From the NCBI GenBank assembly GCA_025526995.1, contig JAHLKG010000013.1, forward strand, positions 620,001-684,000: DNA of 64,000 bases. The letters are read 5' to 3'. Within the stretch, counting starts at the first letter, position 1; each line of letters opens with the position of its first letter. Below are positions 1-11,292 of this stretch, in pieces. The notes beneath the pieces are model-generated. The model saw only the letters and a list, made by a program, of their open reading frames with translations. It was not told the DNA's origin and made no database searches. The DNA is from Powellomyces hirtus. Its lineage: Eukaryota > Chytridiomycota > Chytridiomycetes > Spizellomycetales > Powellomycetaceae. The position numbers and the translations under genes are program-made.

Positions 1-3000
1 ATTGACCCGGTTCTTGAGCCGCTGCTCCTCAAGCAAACCTTCCGGCAAGGAGGAGTCACCTGCATTCGATTAGGCGATAGCACTGTCGAATATTCACCAG
101 AATTCCGGTTTTACATTACGACGAAACTGCGGAATCCTCATTATCTGCCTGAGCTCTCAACAAAAGTCACCCTTTTGAACTTCATGATAACACCAGAAGG
201 GCTGGAGGATCAGCTTCTCGGCATTGTCATCGCGAAGGAGAGGCCAGAACTGGAAGAGATGAAAGCTCAATTGGTGATACAAAGCGCTGAGAACAAGAAG
301 CAGCTGCAGGCCGCTGAATCTAAGATATTAGAGGTGCTGTCATCCTCTGAGGGAAACATTTTGGAAGACGAAACCGGTATCCAGATCTTGTCCTCCTCGA
401 AAGCACTGGCAGTGACCATTAATGAGAAACAAATTGCTGCGGAAAATACTGAAAGGACGATCGACGAGATCCGAGTGGGCTATAAGCCTATTGCCACATA
501 CTCGTCCCTTTTGTTCTTCTGCATAGCAGACCTTGCCAACATCGAGCCTATGTACCAATACAGTCTCACATGGTACATCAACTTATTTGTTCACACCATT
601 GGAACAAGTGAAAAATCGGCGGATTTGGAGGCCCGTTTGGCGACTCTTAGGACCCATTTTACCGAAGCTCTGTATCGGAACGTGTGTCGCTCGCTGTTCG
701 AGAAGGATAAGCTAGTTTTCTCTTTCTTGTTGACCATCGCTATTCTGAGAGGACGTGGAGAAATTGATGCGGACGAATGGAGGTTTTTGGTCACCGGTGG
801 AATGGGAATAACAGGTACGAAAACGGCAAAACCTGAAGCGTCCTGGATCGGCGAAAGGTCATGGAACGAGATTTGTCGCCTTTCGTCCATGCCGGCATTC
901 CCGAACCTCGACAAAGACCTTGCTGCCAACATTGCCGAATGGAAACGGCTTTTTGATGCGCCCTCTCCGCATACAATGGCACTGCCTGGAAAATGGAAGG
1001 ATACCTTAACAGCATTTGAGAAACTCTGCGTGCTGCGATCACTACGGCCAGACAAAATGATTGCTGCGATGACTCTGTTTATTATTGACAAGATGGGAAC
1101 TCGTTTTGTGGAACCTCCACCCTTCGATTTGGCAAGCAGCTACGAGGATTCGAACACAACCTCACCCTTGATCTTTGTCTTGTCGCCAGGAGCAGATCCA
1201 ATGACGGCTCTTTTACGATTCGCTGAAGAGAAGAAAATGGGCGGCAACAGGCTGAACGCCATCTCTCTTGGTCAGGGCCAAGGACCCATTGCAGCGAAGA
1301 TGATCAGCGCTGGAGTACAAGGGGGATCTTGGGTTGTCTTGCAAAACTGTCATCTGGCCATCAGCTGGATGTCAAGCTTAGAGAAAATTTGCGAAGAGCT
1401 CTCGCCAGAGACCACCCATCGGGATTTCCGATTATGGTTGACGTCGTATCCTAGTGACAGATTCCCAGTGACCCTTTTGCAGAATGGAGTGAAAATGACA
1501 AATGAGCCACCCGCCGGGCTGCGTGCGAACTTACACAAGTCGTATACGAGCGATCCCTTGAACGACAAAACATTTTACGAGGGATCACCCAAACAGCAAA
1601 CTTTCGAAAAAATGCTCTTCGGCTTGTGTTTCTTCCATGCCATCATTCAAGAACGCCGGCAATTTGGACCAATTGGTTGGAATATACCGTACGAGTTCAA
1701 TGACACCGATCTCCGAATATCCGCTCGACAGCTCCGAAACTTCCTAAGTGAATACGATGCCGTTCCGTATGAAGCTCTCTCGTACCTTACAGGTAATTTC
1801 AATTCGTTGTGGTGGCCTTTGTTGATCTTTGTTCACCTTCATTTGACTTTAGGACAATGCAACTACGGAGGTCGTGTTACGGATGACAAAGATCGGCGAT
1901 GCTTGATGACTTTGCTCGACCTGGTGTACAATCCGAACATCCAAAAGGAGAAGTTCAGCTTCTCCCCAAGCGGGACGTACCATGTTCCGGCCAAAACCAG
2001 TCACGAAGCGGTCGTGGAATACATTAAGAATCTGCCACAGGAGACTCGACCAGAAGTCTTCCACTTACATGAGAACGCCGATATCACGAAGAGCCAGCTC
2101 GATACAGATAACTTTTTCCGGTCGATAATGTTGACCCAAGGGCGAACCGATTCTTCTGGATCACGATCAACTGAACAAATTGTATCTGAAGTGGCTTCGG
2201 AGATGCTCACTCGCCTGCCGGCGGCATTTGATCTCCATGAAGTCAACACGAAGTATCCAGTATCATATTCTGAGAGTATGAACACTGTGCTACTTCAAGA
2301 GATCATCCGGTTTCGCAATCTCACAGAAGTCGTTCGGGAGAGTCTTAAAAACATCCAAAAGGCTATCAAAGGGCTTGTTGTCATGTCGGGCGAACTAGAG
2401 GATGTGCTGCAGAGTATCTTGATAGGAGGGATTCCAAAATTATGGGCGGGGAAGTCCTACCCCTCTATCAAGCCACTTCCCTCCTATTTCAATGACCTTC
2501 TACAGCGGCTCACTTTCTTCCGCAATTGGATCGACAATGGCCAACCTATTGTTTTCTGGCTCAGTGGATTCTTCTTCACACAAAGTTTCCTTACTGGGTG
2601 CCTCCAGAACTTTGCGAGAAAGTATACGATTCCGATCGATCTTTTAGCCTTCGAATTTCAAGTGGAAGCTACGAGGAGCGCCGGCGTGCGACCTGAGGAA
2701 GGAGCTTATATCAACGGCATCTTTCTGGAAGGGGCCCGTTGGGACATCGAAGAGAACTCCATCGTGGAGAGTCAACCCCGAGTTCTTTATGACACCTTGC
2801 CGATCATCTGGCTGCGACCTGGTGAAAGAAGCAAGTTTGACACAAAGAATACATACGACTGCCCAGTGTACAAAACAAGCGCGCGAAGGGGCACCTTATC
2901 GACGACCGGGTAAGTTGATAGGGCGGGCATTGTGGAGCTTCCCGACATAATCTAATGGCGGGATCTTTTGGCTTATACGAATAGGCACAGTACAAACTAT

Positions 3001-3099
3001 GTGATGTCCATGAGACTTCTTACTAAGGCTCCTGAGGAGCAGTGGGTCAGACGAGGTGGGAGTCTTGTCGATCTCCGGATAAAGCATCGCGGGTGCTAA
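1..3099 (+). CDS. Axonemal dynein heavy chain, C-terminal part (5' end outside the window)
   Basis: This is the last third of a ciliary motor ATPase heavy chain. The frame is open from base 1, so the 5' end lies off the window. Exons are 1-1792, 1853-2909 and 2985-3099, giving about 987 residues. Recognisable dynein C-terminal motifs are GLEDQLL after the AAA5 region, SLGQGQGPIA, GSWVVLQNCHLA, the linker-like GWNIPYEFNDTDLRIS, and SYLTGQCNYGGRVTDD, which appears only once the 60-nt intron 1793-1852 is removed. The C-terminal domain ends with RRGTLSTTGHSTNYVMSMRL, reached across the second intron (2910-2984). The RRGTLSTTGHSTN end resembles single-headed inner-arm types (DNAH1/3/7/12 group) more than cytoplasmic dynein; that subtype is an inference. 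It shows that the organism makes a motile cilium. Confidence 0.93.
1793..1852 (+). other. In-frame 60-nt intron of the dynein gene
   Basis: The sequence begins GTAATTTC and ends TTTAG. It is 60 nt long with no in-frame stop, so a naive ORF reads through it and inserts 20 hydrophobic residues inside the conserved SYLTG/QCNYGG motif. Removing it restores the family consensus exactly. Confidence 0.85.
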
Positions 3100-3384
3100 C
3101 TTGCGTCCATCTATGTAGGAGTGGCTGGCTTGCTTCAGCTGAATGATTGAATGGCTTGAAGATACATCGTAGACTTTCGTGTTGTATTTATAATTATACG
3201 TATGGCCGCATTGTAAATGGCGCATATTGTCTTCGGGGTCGGGGGAGGGGAATGCGACCAAACAGGCGTTTATGCATGAATTGGAGTCAGTGATAAGGTG
3301 GGAGTGTGTTGCTAGAGTAGCAACCAGAAGGCTGACGAAGCGCAAAATCGAACGGTGACCTGGTATCTACAAGACGATGGCCAT

Positions 3385-3705
3385 TTAAGAGTCGTCCTCG
3401 TCATCCTCTGCCGGCGGTCTGCCTCCATAGGGGCCACGAAATCGTTTTCTGGGATTCATCTATGGACAAGTTGCGGAGTTATGGAGCAGTTCGGGTAAAG
3501 CGCTGGCCACAAAGAATAGATTACTAACAATATCAAGTTTGCATTCAACGTATGCGCGCTGCGCTAATCGGCAGGCCTCAGAAACGCTGTTTTCATCGTG
3601 GACAGGACTGAGACATTCACGCGGAGTGTTTCCCTGTTCGACGACGCACGGTGATTTCAGAAGGCATTTTAATAGTGACTTGTAGAAATGGTCGCAGGTT
3701 GGCAT
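3385..3705 (-). CDS. PET191: Cytochrome c oxidase assembly factor COA5/Pet191
   Basis: This is a small twin CX9C-type intermembrane-space protein needed for complex IV assembly. There are two exons: 3529-3705 (59 codons, starting MPTCDHFYKSLLKCLLKSPC) and 3385-3459 (MNPRKRFRGPYGG, then an acidic tail). The 69-nt intron 3460-3528 begins GTTAGT. The protein has 83 residues, a normal size for the family. Diagnostic features are the cysteine pattern with SPCVVEQGNTPRECL, the later CRLAQRAYVECK segment, and the KRFRG motif just after the splice junction. The start at 3705 was chosen because the cysteine motif follows at once; the open frame upstream shows no family similarity. It is divergently arranged with the RAD51AP1-like gene, 147 bp apart. 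Confidence 0.88.
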
Positions 3706-3852
3706 TTTCGCTGTATCGTTTTTGCGGAGTGAGAACTGGAAAGGTGAGCGAGGTGAACCATGACTGCCGTGGAAATTAAGTGCATAGCCACCAAACGATA
3801 CTCGCGAGGTCGACCGTCTCGCCTTCGAATTGCCATAGAATCCCCGCCCGAC
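3706..3852. promoter_or_regulatory. Probable shared promoter of the PET191 and RAD51AP1-like genes
   Basis: A 147-bp gap separates two divergent start codons, so both promoters must lie here or overlap the 5' ends. No specific element was recognised. An upstream in-frame ATG at 3760 would extend the plus-strand gene by 31 residues. Confidence 0.4.
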
Positions 3853-4695
3853 ATGGACAGACCAAGACGAGCCCGAGCAATACCAGTTCACTATGCAGAG
3901 GTCACAAGTCTGGATGGCCCAGAGGACGAGCACAAACCCAAGAAAGACGCTCGCAAACAGAAAAGTGCGGAGAAGGTCGTCAAGGCCGCAGGGACCAAGC
4001 AGAAGAACTCAGGTGTGAATTTCCTTTCCCAGCGGCTTCCCGAGTGGAGACTGTAAGTTGAGTTTTCAATTAGAGCCGGAAGTGGGCCATATGCGTAATG
4101 TAGAGCGCAAGCGCTCAAGCCTACAGGTAAGTGTGCTGACAGACATATACCGTCAATCAGGAGTCTCACGCGCATAACAGGAAAGAAGAGAGGAGGCCGA
4201 GCTTCGGATTGCGTTGGAGAGATCGAGGGAGCAGTCACTAGATGATGTTCAAGCTGCTGCCTCGAAAGGGCAAGCTGTAACATCTCCGATTCGTAACATT
4301 GTGAACAGTAAGTTGGTGCGCAAGCCCGCAGTACTTTTGCCCATATAATTTTGCCAAACCATTGTAAAGCTCCAGCGGAAGAAGAGAGTGAAATATGCCA
4401 AGAAGCCTCTGATGACAAAACTGATCAGGGCACGCCAATGACACCACAAGGGAGTAAGCGCCGTAAAATCTCCCTCGTCAAAGAGCTCCCGATGACTCCA
4501 AACGAGAACGCGACTACAATAAGACATCTCAACCGCAATAACAATGATTCAGCAAAGGAATCCCCGGTATCGCAAAGGTCCGCCGCGGCTTCCCCTCAAA
4601 CGCCAGGCAGTAGCTACTTGAATTCGTTGCCCCTTCGTCTCGGTCAATCAAAGCGCGCAAAGCTGAAACCGTTGTTGAAGTGTATCCCTCGATAG
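3853..4695 (+). CDS. RAD51AP1-like protein (RAD51-associated)
   Basis: By analogy with RAD51AP1 this would be a DNA- and RAD51-binding recombination accessory protein. Four exons keep phase: 3853-4012, 4104-4126 (23 nt), 4181-4307 and 4370-4695, giving 211 residues. Three islands match the vertebrate protein in order. The N-terminus MDRPRRARAIPVHYAE resembles its basic N-terminal motif. The short helix EEAELRIALERSRE lies in the middle. The C-terminus SLPLRLGQSKRAKLKPL corresponds to the RAD51-binding end (LRLGLSRLARVKPLH type). The rest is low complexity and basic, with SP/TP sites. Start 3853 was preferred over 3760 because the conserved N-terminal motif starts there. The homology call rests on short motifs, so it is moderately sure. 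Confidence 0.6.
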
Positions 4696-4855
4696 CAGCG
4701 TCCCGTCCGGAAGATCGTCAATGCACACATGCAACGCTCGGACCCATTCCTGCTCCCGACCATCAAGAGTTAAGATGATCTGAGAAATTCTAGGAAGTTC
4801 CAAGTCGGGGCTTGTACTGCAGTAACTGCTGTCGCATGAGAAGTGCTGAGCTATC

Positions 4856-5289
4856 TCATAAATATATTCCTTCCGTGTCGTCGATATTCTCTGTCATATT
4901 TTCTTCCCTCTCTGGTAACGTTATGGTAGCGGTATTCCGAACGATATGTTTCTCGGGAACAGACCCCGTAATTTCCTTGACCCGATTTTCGTATTTTGAT
5001 ATGAGGTGCCGTTGTTTGGCTATGACAGACTTGTTCTCCTTGATTGCCTGCATTTATTTGTTGAATAGTGCATCAGTTTAACTTGCAAGTTGCAGCAACA
5101 ATGTACCTCAGCAAAGTCAGGGTCGTTGGGATCGTAGGTGTTGAGTTCATGATTTGAGCTCAACAGCATCTCGACAGAGCGAGTTAGCCTTACAATTTCC
5201 TCCCTCAAAAATTCTACATTGTCTTCAAGCGACGCCTGCGGCTCCGACAAGTAGATACCCGGTTGAACCTCCTTTTCTTGGGGGAACAT
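4856..5289 (-). CDS. Small coiled-coil protein, function unknown
   Basis: Two exons (5107-5289 and 4856-5047) are separated by a 59-nt intron (5048-5106, GTACAT...TGCAG), giving 124 residues. The first half is predicted helical (NVEFLREEIVRLTRSVEMLL), then an acidic turn (NTYDPNDPDFAEAIKENK), then a second helix (VIAKQRHLISKYENRV) and a tail without clear features. This layout of helix, DPNDPDF-type turn and second helix reminds me of small conserved eukaryotic coiled-coil proteins, but I cannot name the family. It lies between the RAD51AP1-like gene (convergent) and YVH1 (divergent, 133 bp from its start). Confidence 0.65.
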
Positions 5290-5422
5290 TTTTTATGATG
5301 GTGGGAGGGATTCGTAAATGACTGCGCCTGGTGGCCTGAAAAGCCAGAAGCGCGTCAGTAAGTACTCTTGCGGGTGCTCGAAGCCAGAAACGTCGGGTCG
5401 GCGCTTCGCAGTTCGCACCAAC
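5290..5422. promoter_or_regulatory. Probable divergent promoter of the small coiled-coil gene and YVH1
   Basis: 133 bp lie between two divergent start codons. No defined element was recognised. Confidence 0.35.
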
Positions 5423-6630
5423 ATGGATGAGCTATCTAAGATAAATGAAAGTCTCTTCCTGAGCGGCATAACTCCGGCTCAAGACCATGTTGTTTTGCGC
5501 GCCAACAGAATAACGCATGTCATTGCCATTGGCCCTTTTTCGGAAGCGTTGTTTTCGCAGGCTAGTCAACGGAGGAGTACCGACAACTTCGGCATGTCCC
5601 TTATCGGCGCACTCTTGATGATATAGGACTTTACGTATCATTTTATACAACTCGACGATCATCCTTGGAGTGATATTCTACGGCACTTTGATGAGACAAA
5701 TAAGTATGTGGACCGCGACTGGCGGTGCTGGCAGTCGGGAAAAGCTGAACCATGCTACTCAGACTTATCGCAAGTGCGGTCGAAAGGGGGGGTCGGGTTT
5801 TAGTCCATTGGTATGTGTGACAGCACTTGTATGCAAGTGTAATGAACTAATCATGTATATCGATCGTCCTGAAGCGTAGCCGGAGTGTCACGCTCAGCGA
5901 CCGTGGTGATCTCGTATTTGATGAAGAGTGAAAGCATTTGTTTGGCCAGAGCATGCGAAAGAGTCAACAAAGTGAGGAGGGTAGTGCAGTAAGTGTGCCA
6001 TGTATTTCAAGCCTTATTTGTCTACGTCCTTAGCGACCTCAGACCCAACGCAGGCTTCATATTCCAATTGAAACTATACGAAGCCATGGGTTTTCAAGTA
6101 CAACCCTCGCACTCTTCCTATCGATGGTTCCGCGTGCAGTCGTTAGCGCGACGCATGACAGGAAATGTCGACTCAGACGAATCTTGCTTCGAAAATCTCT
6201 CCATCTGTTCCGAAACACTCGAGACTCCTCGTGTGCAAAAGTGTTTGCGATGCCGGAAATGTCGTTTTCCGTTAGCAAGAGAAGAGAATGTTCTTACGCA
6301 CAACAGGGGAGCATCGTCGGTTCGCTGCGCGTCGTATTACGTCGAGCCGATGCCTTGGATTGAGGGTGTTCACATCGCACTCACCGGCAAAATAATATGT
6401 CCTCGTAAGAGCTGCAAAGCCAAACTTGGATCATGGCACTGGACTGGTAAAGCTGGTCGTTGATTCCAAGCTTCGATCCATTCCATTGACGGTCATATTT
6501 AGGGGCGGGTTGTTCATGCGGAGGCTGGGTATCGCCCTCGTTCGGGTTGCATCTCAACAAGATAGATGAAACAGTTATCTCTATTGATCCTACCTGTGTT
6601 GCGGATCGTTCAGTTGTCCCGACGTCTTAA
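5423..6630 (+). CDS. YVH1: Dual-specificity phosphatase Yvh1/DUSP12
   Basis: This phosphatase acts in 60S ribosome maturation through its zinc-binding tail. Six exons keep phase: 5423-5560, 5627-5703, 5763-5810, 5875-5988, 6034-6446 and 6503-6630, giving 305 residues. The N-terminal domain starts MDELSKINESLFLSG, has a candidate catalytic acid in QLDDHPWSDIL, and carries an intact active site HCVAGVSRSATVV built across the 5811-5874 intron. The C-terminal zinc region holds CLRCRKCRFPLAREENVL, ASYYVEPMPWIEG, CPRKSCKAKLGSWHWTG and GCSCGGWVSPSFGLHLNKID. The last piece appears only after removing the 56-nt intron 6447-6502. The first intron (5561-5626) starts GC rather than GT. The length fits the family. 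Confidence 0.9.
5561..5626 (+). other. Putative GC-AG intron in YVH1
   Basis: The exon ends TCGCAG, the intron starts GCTAGT and ends GATATAG. No GT donor in the right phase joins FSEALFSQ to DFTYHFIQLDDHP, which is the spacing expected for a DUSP domain. Confidence 0.55.
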
Positions 6631-6826
6631 CACAGCACTTGCGCGCACATCTCGCTTTCAGCCTTCAGCGACTGTTTATCATGTAAATAGATATTTAGAG
6701 TAAATGCGGCTTCCCTTCGTAGAACTATGCTGAAACGGATGATACACTCTGCACACGACAAAGCTCAGCGATCGCTCCATCTTTTCTCTAGTTGATTGAC
6801 TGCATGGGCATTCGGTGCGTGCACTA
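6631..6826. other. Convergent 3' gap
   Basis: 196 bp lie between the stop of YVH1 and the stop of the BAR-PH-VASt gene. No gene was seen; it probably holds both 3' UTRs. Confidence 0.5.
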
Positions 6827-9800
6827 TCAGCCACCAACAAGACCATCTGCCAGCCAATTCAAAAACATGGCCTCCGTCAATTCTCTCTCTGCGGTTAGGA
6901 CCTGATTCAGAACGCCAACCGTCTCTTCCATCACCATGCGAACTTCGGCTTGTAGGTTTGCAAGACGCAAATAGAAACCCTTGTGAAGCTGATCTCGATA
7001 TTGTGTTCTGCTGTGAGCCATGAATCGAACGGTCGATACACCAGGTACAAGGCGTGCTTGCGCGGAAGCAGTGTCGTTCCATTGTTTCTGCGATGCGTTT
7101 GGAGAGGAATGCGCTGATAGAAATTGGAAGAACCTGGCGATCGCCAAACTGATCAATCAATCGCAGGAGTGAATTGCGTACCGATCAGCTCTCACTCACC
7201 TTTCCCGTTCACCTTTAGGCCGATTCATCGTGTTCAACGAAGACATCTCCGATTCGGTAATTGTTGCCTGCAAGGGCGCAGTATGAAGCGCTGCCCCTCT
7301 CCACCACGTTACACCATGCCCCACCAAGGAGCAGAATAAGAGGGCCAGAAGAACGATGCATGTTGCTTCACTTGAAGTCCAGGAGGTGCCTTGTGATTTT
7401 GAACCTTTGGTATCATGGGCATCTCGCCCATCATTTCGTCCAGACCCAGATGTGGAAGCACCCTTTGCAGCGCCGTCAAGAATCTGAGCTGCTCCACTGC
7501 CATCAGACTTCGCATTGCTCCCTTTGATTGCTTCCAACTCCTGCCGCAGAATTGCCGTAGTGTCTTCAGAACTCTCTGTCAAGAAAGATAAAAAATTAAT
7601 ACACTTGCCGATCTGTGCGACTTGCATATTCTCTTCTACCTGCCATGCCTGCCATTGCAGCTTTCCGAATCATTCCTTTCACCATAGGACTCTGCACGTA
7701 CGATATGTGACCATTGAGTGGGTACTCAACAAGGTGCTGGGGAGAAATTCGCAATCATACTTTGAACCATTGAATGCCGCATGTCATCACCAACCGACAT
7801 GACGTTTTCGAGACCCATGTGATGCAATATCGGGTTAAAGTGTTGAAACTATCCCCGTAAGGAAGTGCGGGTGTCTCGCTACGGGATTCAACCACATATG
7901 CCCTTCATATAAATGCAGATCAGCAACTTCAATCAATGAGAGAATATGCCAACAGTAATACTTACAGGTATTGGGAGTTCTTGATGAGAGTCTGCGTTAT
8001 ATGAACTTCCGTTTCCTTAAGTTTGACTGAAAGCAAACAAATGAGGTTTGAATTTGCAACCGAAGTTCCCGCACCATATACCTACCCATTGCATTATTGA
8101 CCGGCATGATGAATCGCACTTCTCGGACTTGATCCGTCCATGGAGTTTGTGTGCGCCCTTTTATTGTTCTTCGTTGGTCAGGTCAGGAAATTGAGCTAGA
8201 TGGAGAGGATCGCCTGTGCGCACCTGTCTCTCCACGTTTAGGGTGGTATCTTTGAGTCCAGAATGAACCCGTATCATCGAACATCGTATCAAATAGTTGC
8301 TTTTGCAAGGCAAAGTTAGTCGTTTTTCTCAGGTTTTTGACTAACACGAACAATGGGCACCTTAGCTGGAACCTGGAAAACGACGTCAGCATCTTTCTGC
8401 TCCAAATGATCGGACCCACATCCACAGGGAACCTCGCCATTTGGATCTGGAATTTCTAGCGGAAGATCTGCATGGCGGGATGAGATCCAATCATACACGG
8501 ATCCCCCGTGAGGGCGGACGTACTGACGTACTGTATTTACTCTCCACGGCCCTAGGGTCAATGCACGAATTTCAATATGTACTCAATTTGCTCTCAGAAA
8601 CAGACGGGGAACAAGTACATACTGCTCTCCTGACTGCCGAGTGTCGCTCTCGCGCATTTCATCATCATTGGCATTTGTGGGCTCGGCATGAGTCACGGAA
8701 GATCGTTGATGCGCTTTTCGAGGATGTGCAGCCTCATACAGCTCCTGAGGTGACACTCTAGGCTGCTCGCTGCTTTAACCATGTGTCGGACTGACTCCCT
8801 TATTATTATTCCATACCTCTTGCGTGGCATTCTGCCAGACGGCTTTGATGGTAGCAAATCGCAAATCATCTTTCAAGAACGCTTTGAAGGTGTGCTGGAT
8901 GCCAGCATAGTTGGAATACATACGGTGGTCTCTGTGATCATGCATTCAGTACATACCGTTCCTTCGTGAGTGGTGACTAATATGGAGCTGTACAGTGGTC
9001 CTCTGCGAAGAATCACCGAAGTAACTTGTCTCAAATTCATAACAAGCTGAAACATTGATGGCGAAATCAACCAAATAATCAAAGATCATGAATATGATCT
9101 CTCACACATACCATGTTCACGAATCCGAGGATGTTTGAATAAAAACATAGTCTGTCGTACGTAAGGTATAGTTTCCCATGCACAGCAATTTCCTTCCTCC
9201 AAGCGCAAGTGAACGCTGTAGAATGCTAAAAGTCAGCAAGCAACTGGCAGAGTCTGTCGGAGATCCGAGCTAACCATCGATAACACAGTCATTACGAGGC
9301 ACCTGACGCAGCAGCCGGTGCAGTTTCAAATTTTCTTTTCTAAAAACTGCATCATGATACTGAATGTCATTCTCCGTTTCGCTTCCATCTTGTACTGCCT
9401 CGCTGTCATTGACTTCGTCATCCTCCTCGTCATCCTCTTCATTGCCCTGAGGAATTGAAGTATGACCCGGATCTGAAATTTTGTGCAAAGGAATGCCATC
9501 TTCCTCCTCCTCATGACTCCCGTCTCCGATTGTCCAATCAGAAACTGCCGTGCCAATAGGTACTTGCACCAAAGCATTCCTTTTAGATGCTTCAAAGCTT
9601 GATACCCAAGAAGCTAGCTCTTCTTCAGTTTCCGCTTGGAGTAGGACGTGTTTACTATGCATCTGGTCGGATAAGTTCAAAGCGCCTATCGGAAAATTGA
9701 ACACTGTACGTACTTGTAAACTGTGGACAGCTCAAAGCAGAAGCGACGTTCTTCGTTTCGGACCACGCGAACGCTACAAAGGAGAATATTTACTGCCGGT

Positions 9801-11292
9801 GTTGCAAGGACTGTTCCTGGATTCTTCTGCGACATTGTCAGATAAAAGAAGGCTCCTTTCTCCAGCTTGAAATATCTGCGGGCCCACGACTTTCCAGGAA
9901 CGCGTTTGAACAGATACCCTTCCTTTTCCACTGCACCGTCTGAGGCTGTGGAAGGGCCAGAAGGGGACGCCAAATATCTCGATGGACCTTTTTCGAGGGC
10001 AGGAGGGAAGTCGAGTGTGGAAGTGTTGTCGGGCGGTCTCGCTTTGCTCAGAGCACCCTATCATCCAAGATTAAACACAACCGTGGTGTTTAATATGCCA
10101 CGACGAGCATAAAAACCTCTTCTAATGCTTTGCGTTTTGCCTCCAATTGCAACAAACTGCGTTGCTTGGTTTCCGTATCCTGAGTTACAGATTCAGAAAG
10201 CGTAGTCTTACGAAGACGGCTGTAAGAGCAACAAACCTCGATTGGCCGAAGCTGATTCATGGTTGTTGTCAATCCCTCATGGATTTCAGACGCGGCTTTG
10301 TGGAATTCAGCATGAGCATTGATGTAGCTCAGCATTCGACTAGGGATTAAGTGATTTATCCTATCACGCAGTAGTAGAACCCGGTGTGTGACCTCGAAAT
10401 CTGTCATAAATCATCAGTAACTAGAGCAACACCTTTATTTTACGCTCACATGCCCACCGGCGCGAATGTATTGTTTGCGGAACTCGTATAATACCAATGC
10501 TTCCTAAAGTCGGCGAAAGCGGTCAAAGATGTTTTCCTACTGTCAGATCGTTCTGTTGTCATTATCAGAGCTCTTTCCAACCTCTCTGAGGGCCGAGCCT
10601 TCTTTGCTTTTCGATAAGCTGCCATAGCGGGCTAGCGCATTGTCATACTTTTCCCGCAAGCTGTTGTGGGCTTTCATGCCAGTCTATTATCATCTTTAGT
10701 GAGGTTAACAATCTCTTGATCATAAAAAGAAAAGGAAACATACCTTTGATTCACGTAGCTCTTTCAGACATCCTTCCAGCGGTTCCATCACGAGCTCAAT
10801 GACATCGTCGACCAATTTGGCTTTGGCATGATAAATAGTCTGCAAACTATTGGCGGAGAACTGCCATATAGACTTCTCTGCACAAAAAAATTATTACATT
10901 CTTCCCATTCAAGCTGGCGGTTCAGTTGTTGGCCAATGCGCATACCCTGATTCAAGGATATTTCTGGCAGCTTGTTTATGATGGCCGACATAGCCTGATA
11001 AATTACGTCAATAGAATCATTTCTTCGGAGGGGTAAACATTGGCGTTTCATTTACTTCATTGGCCTCTGCGTGTTTTATTTACTTGTTAAGCATTGTGTA
11101 CGCTCGACAGTAAGGCATCGTTCATGTATACTTACTGACAACTTCTTTCGTGTAGTGCCGCACTATCGCCAAGTATGATTCGGACCATCGGATAAAATGA
11201 TCCAGCTCTGCTTCAAAACGAGAAAGCGCAGCACGATGCACCGGGGAATCTGAAGCCACATGCTCCAATGACAATGATGTTGTGCTGTCCAT
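6827..11292 (-). CDS. BAR-PH-VASt membrane protein, Sip3/Ysp1 (Lam1/Lam3)-like sterol transfer protein
   Basis: Fungal Lam1/Lam3 proteins sit at ER contact sites and move sterols through a VASt (StART-like) domain. The gene is multi-exon with many 55-100 nt introns; the outer limits are the start at 11292 and the stop at 6827. Order of parts: a helical BAR-type region about 11292-10390 (FEAELDHFIRWSESYLAIV; KLVDDVIELVMEPLEGCLKE); a PH domain about 9973-9600 (KEGYLFKRVPGKSWARRYFK; ETEEELASWVSSFEASKR); an acidic linker with long D/E runs about 9500-9350; then FLKDDLRFATIKAVWQNATQ about 8880-8820. VASt motifs are KQLFDTMFDDTGSFW, PWTDQVREVRFIMPVNNAM and PMVKGMIRKAAMAGM. A transmembrane segment CIVLLALLFCSLVGHGV lies about 7395-7340. 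A last helical exon ends at LNWLADGLVGG. Inner exon borders were not all resolved. Confidence 0.8.

Noticed and set aside
591..1091. Minus-strand open frame of 166 residues
   Set aside because: It is a shadow of the dynein exon; the plus strand matches dynein over its whole length.
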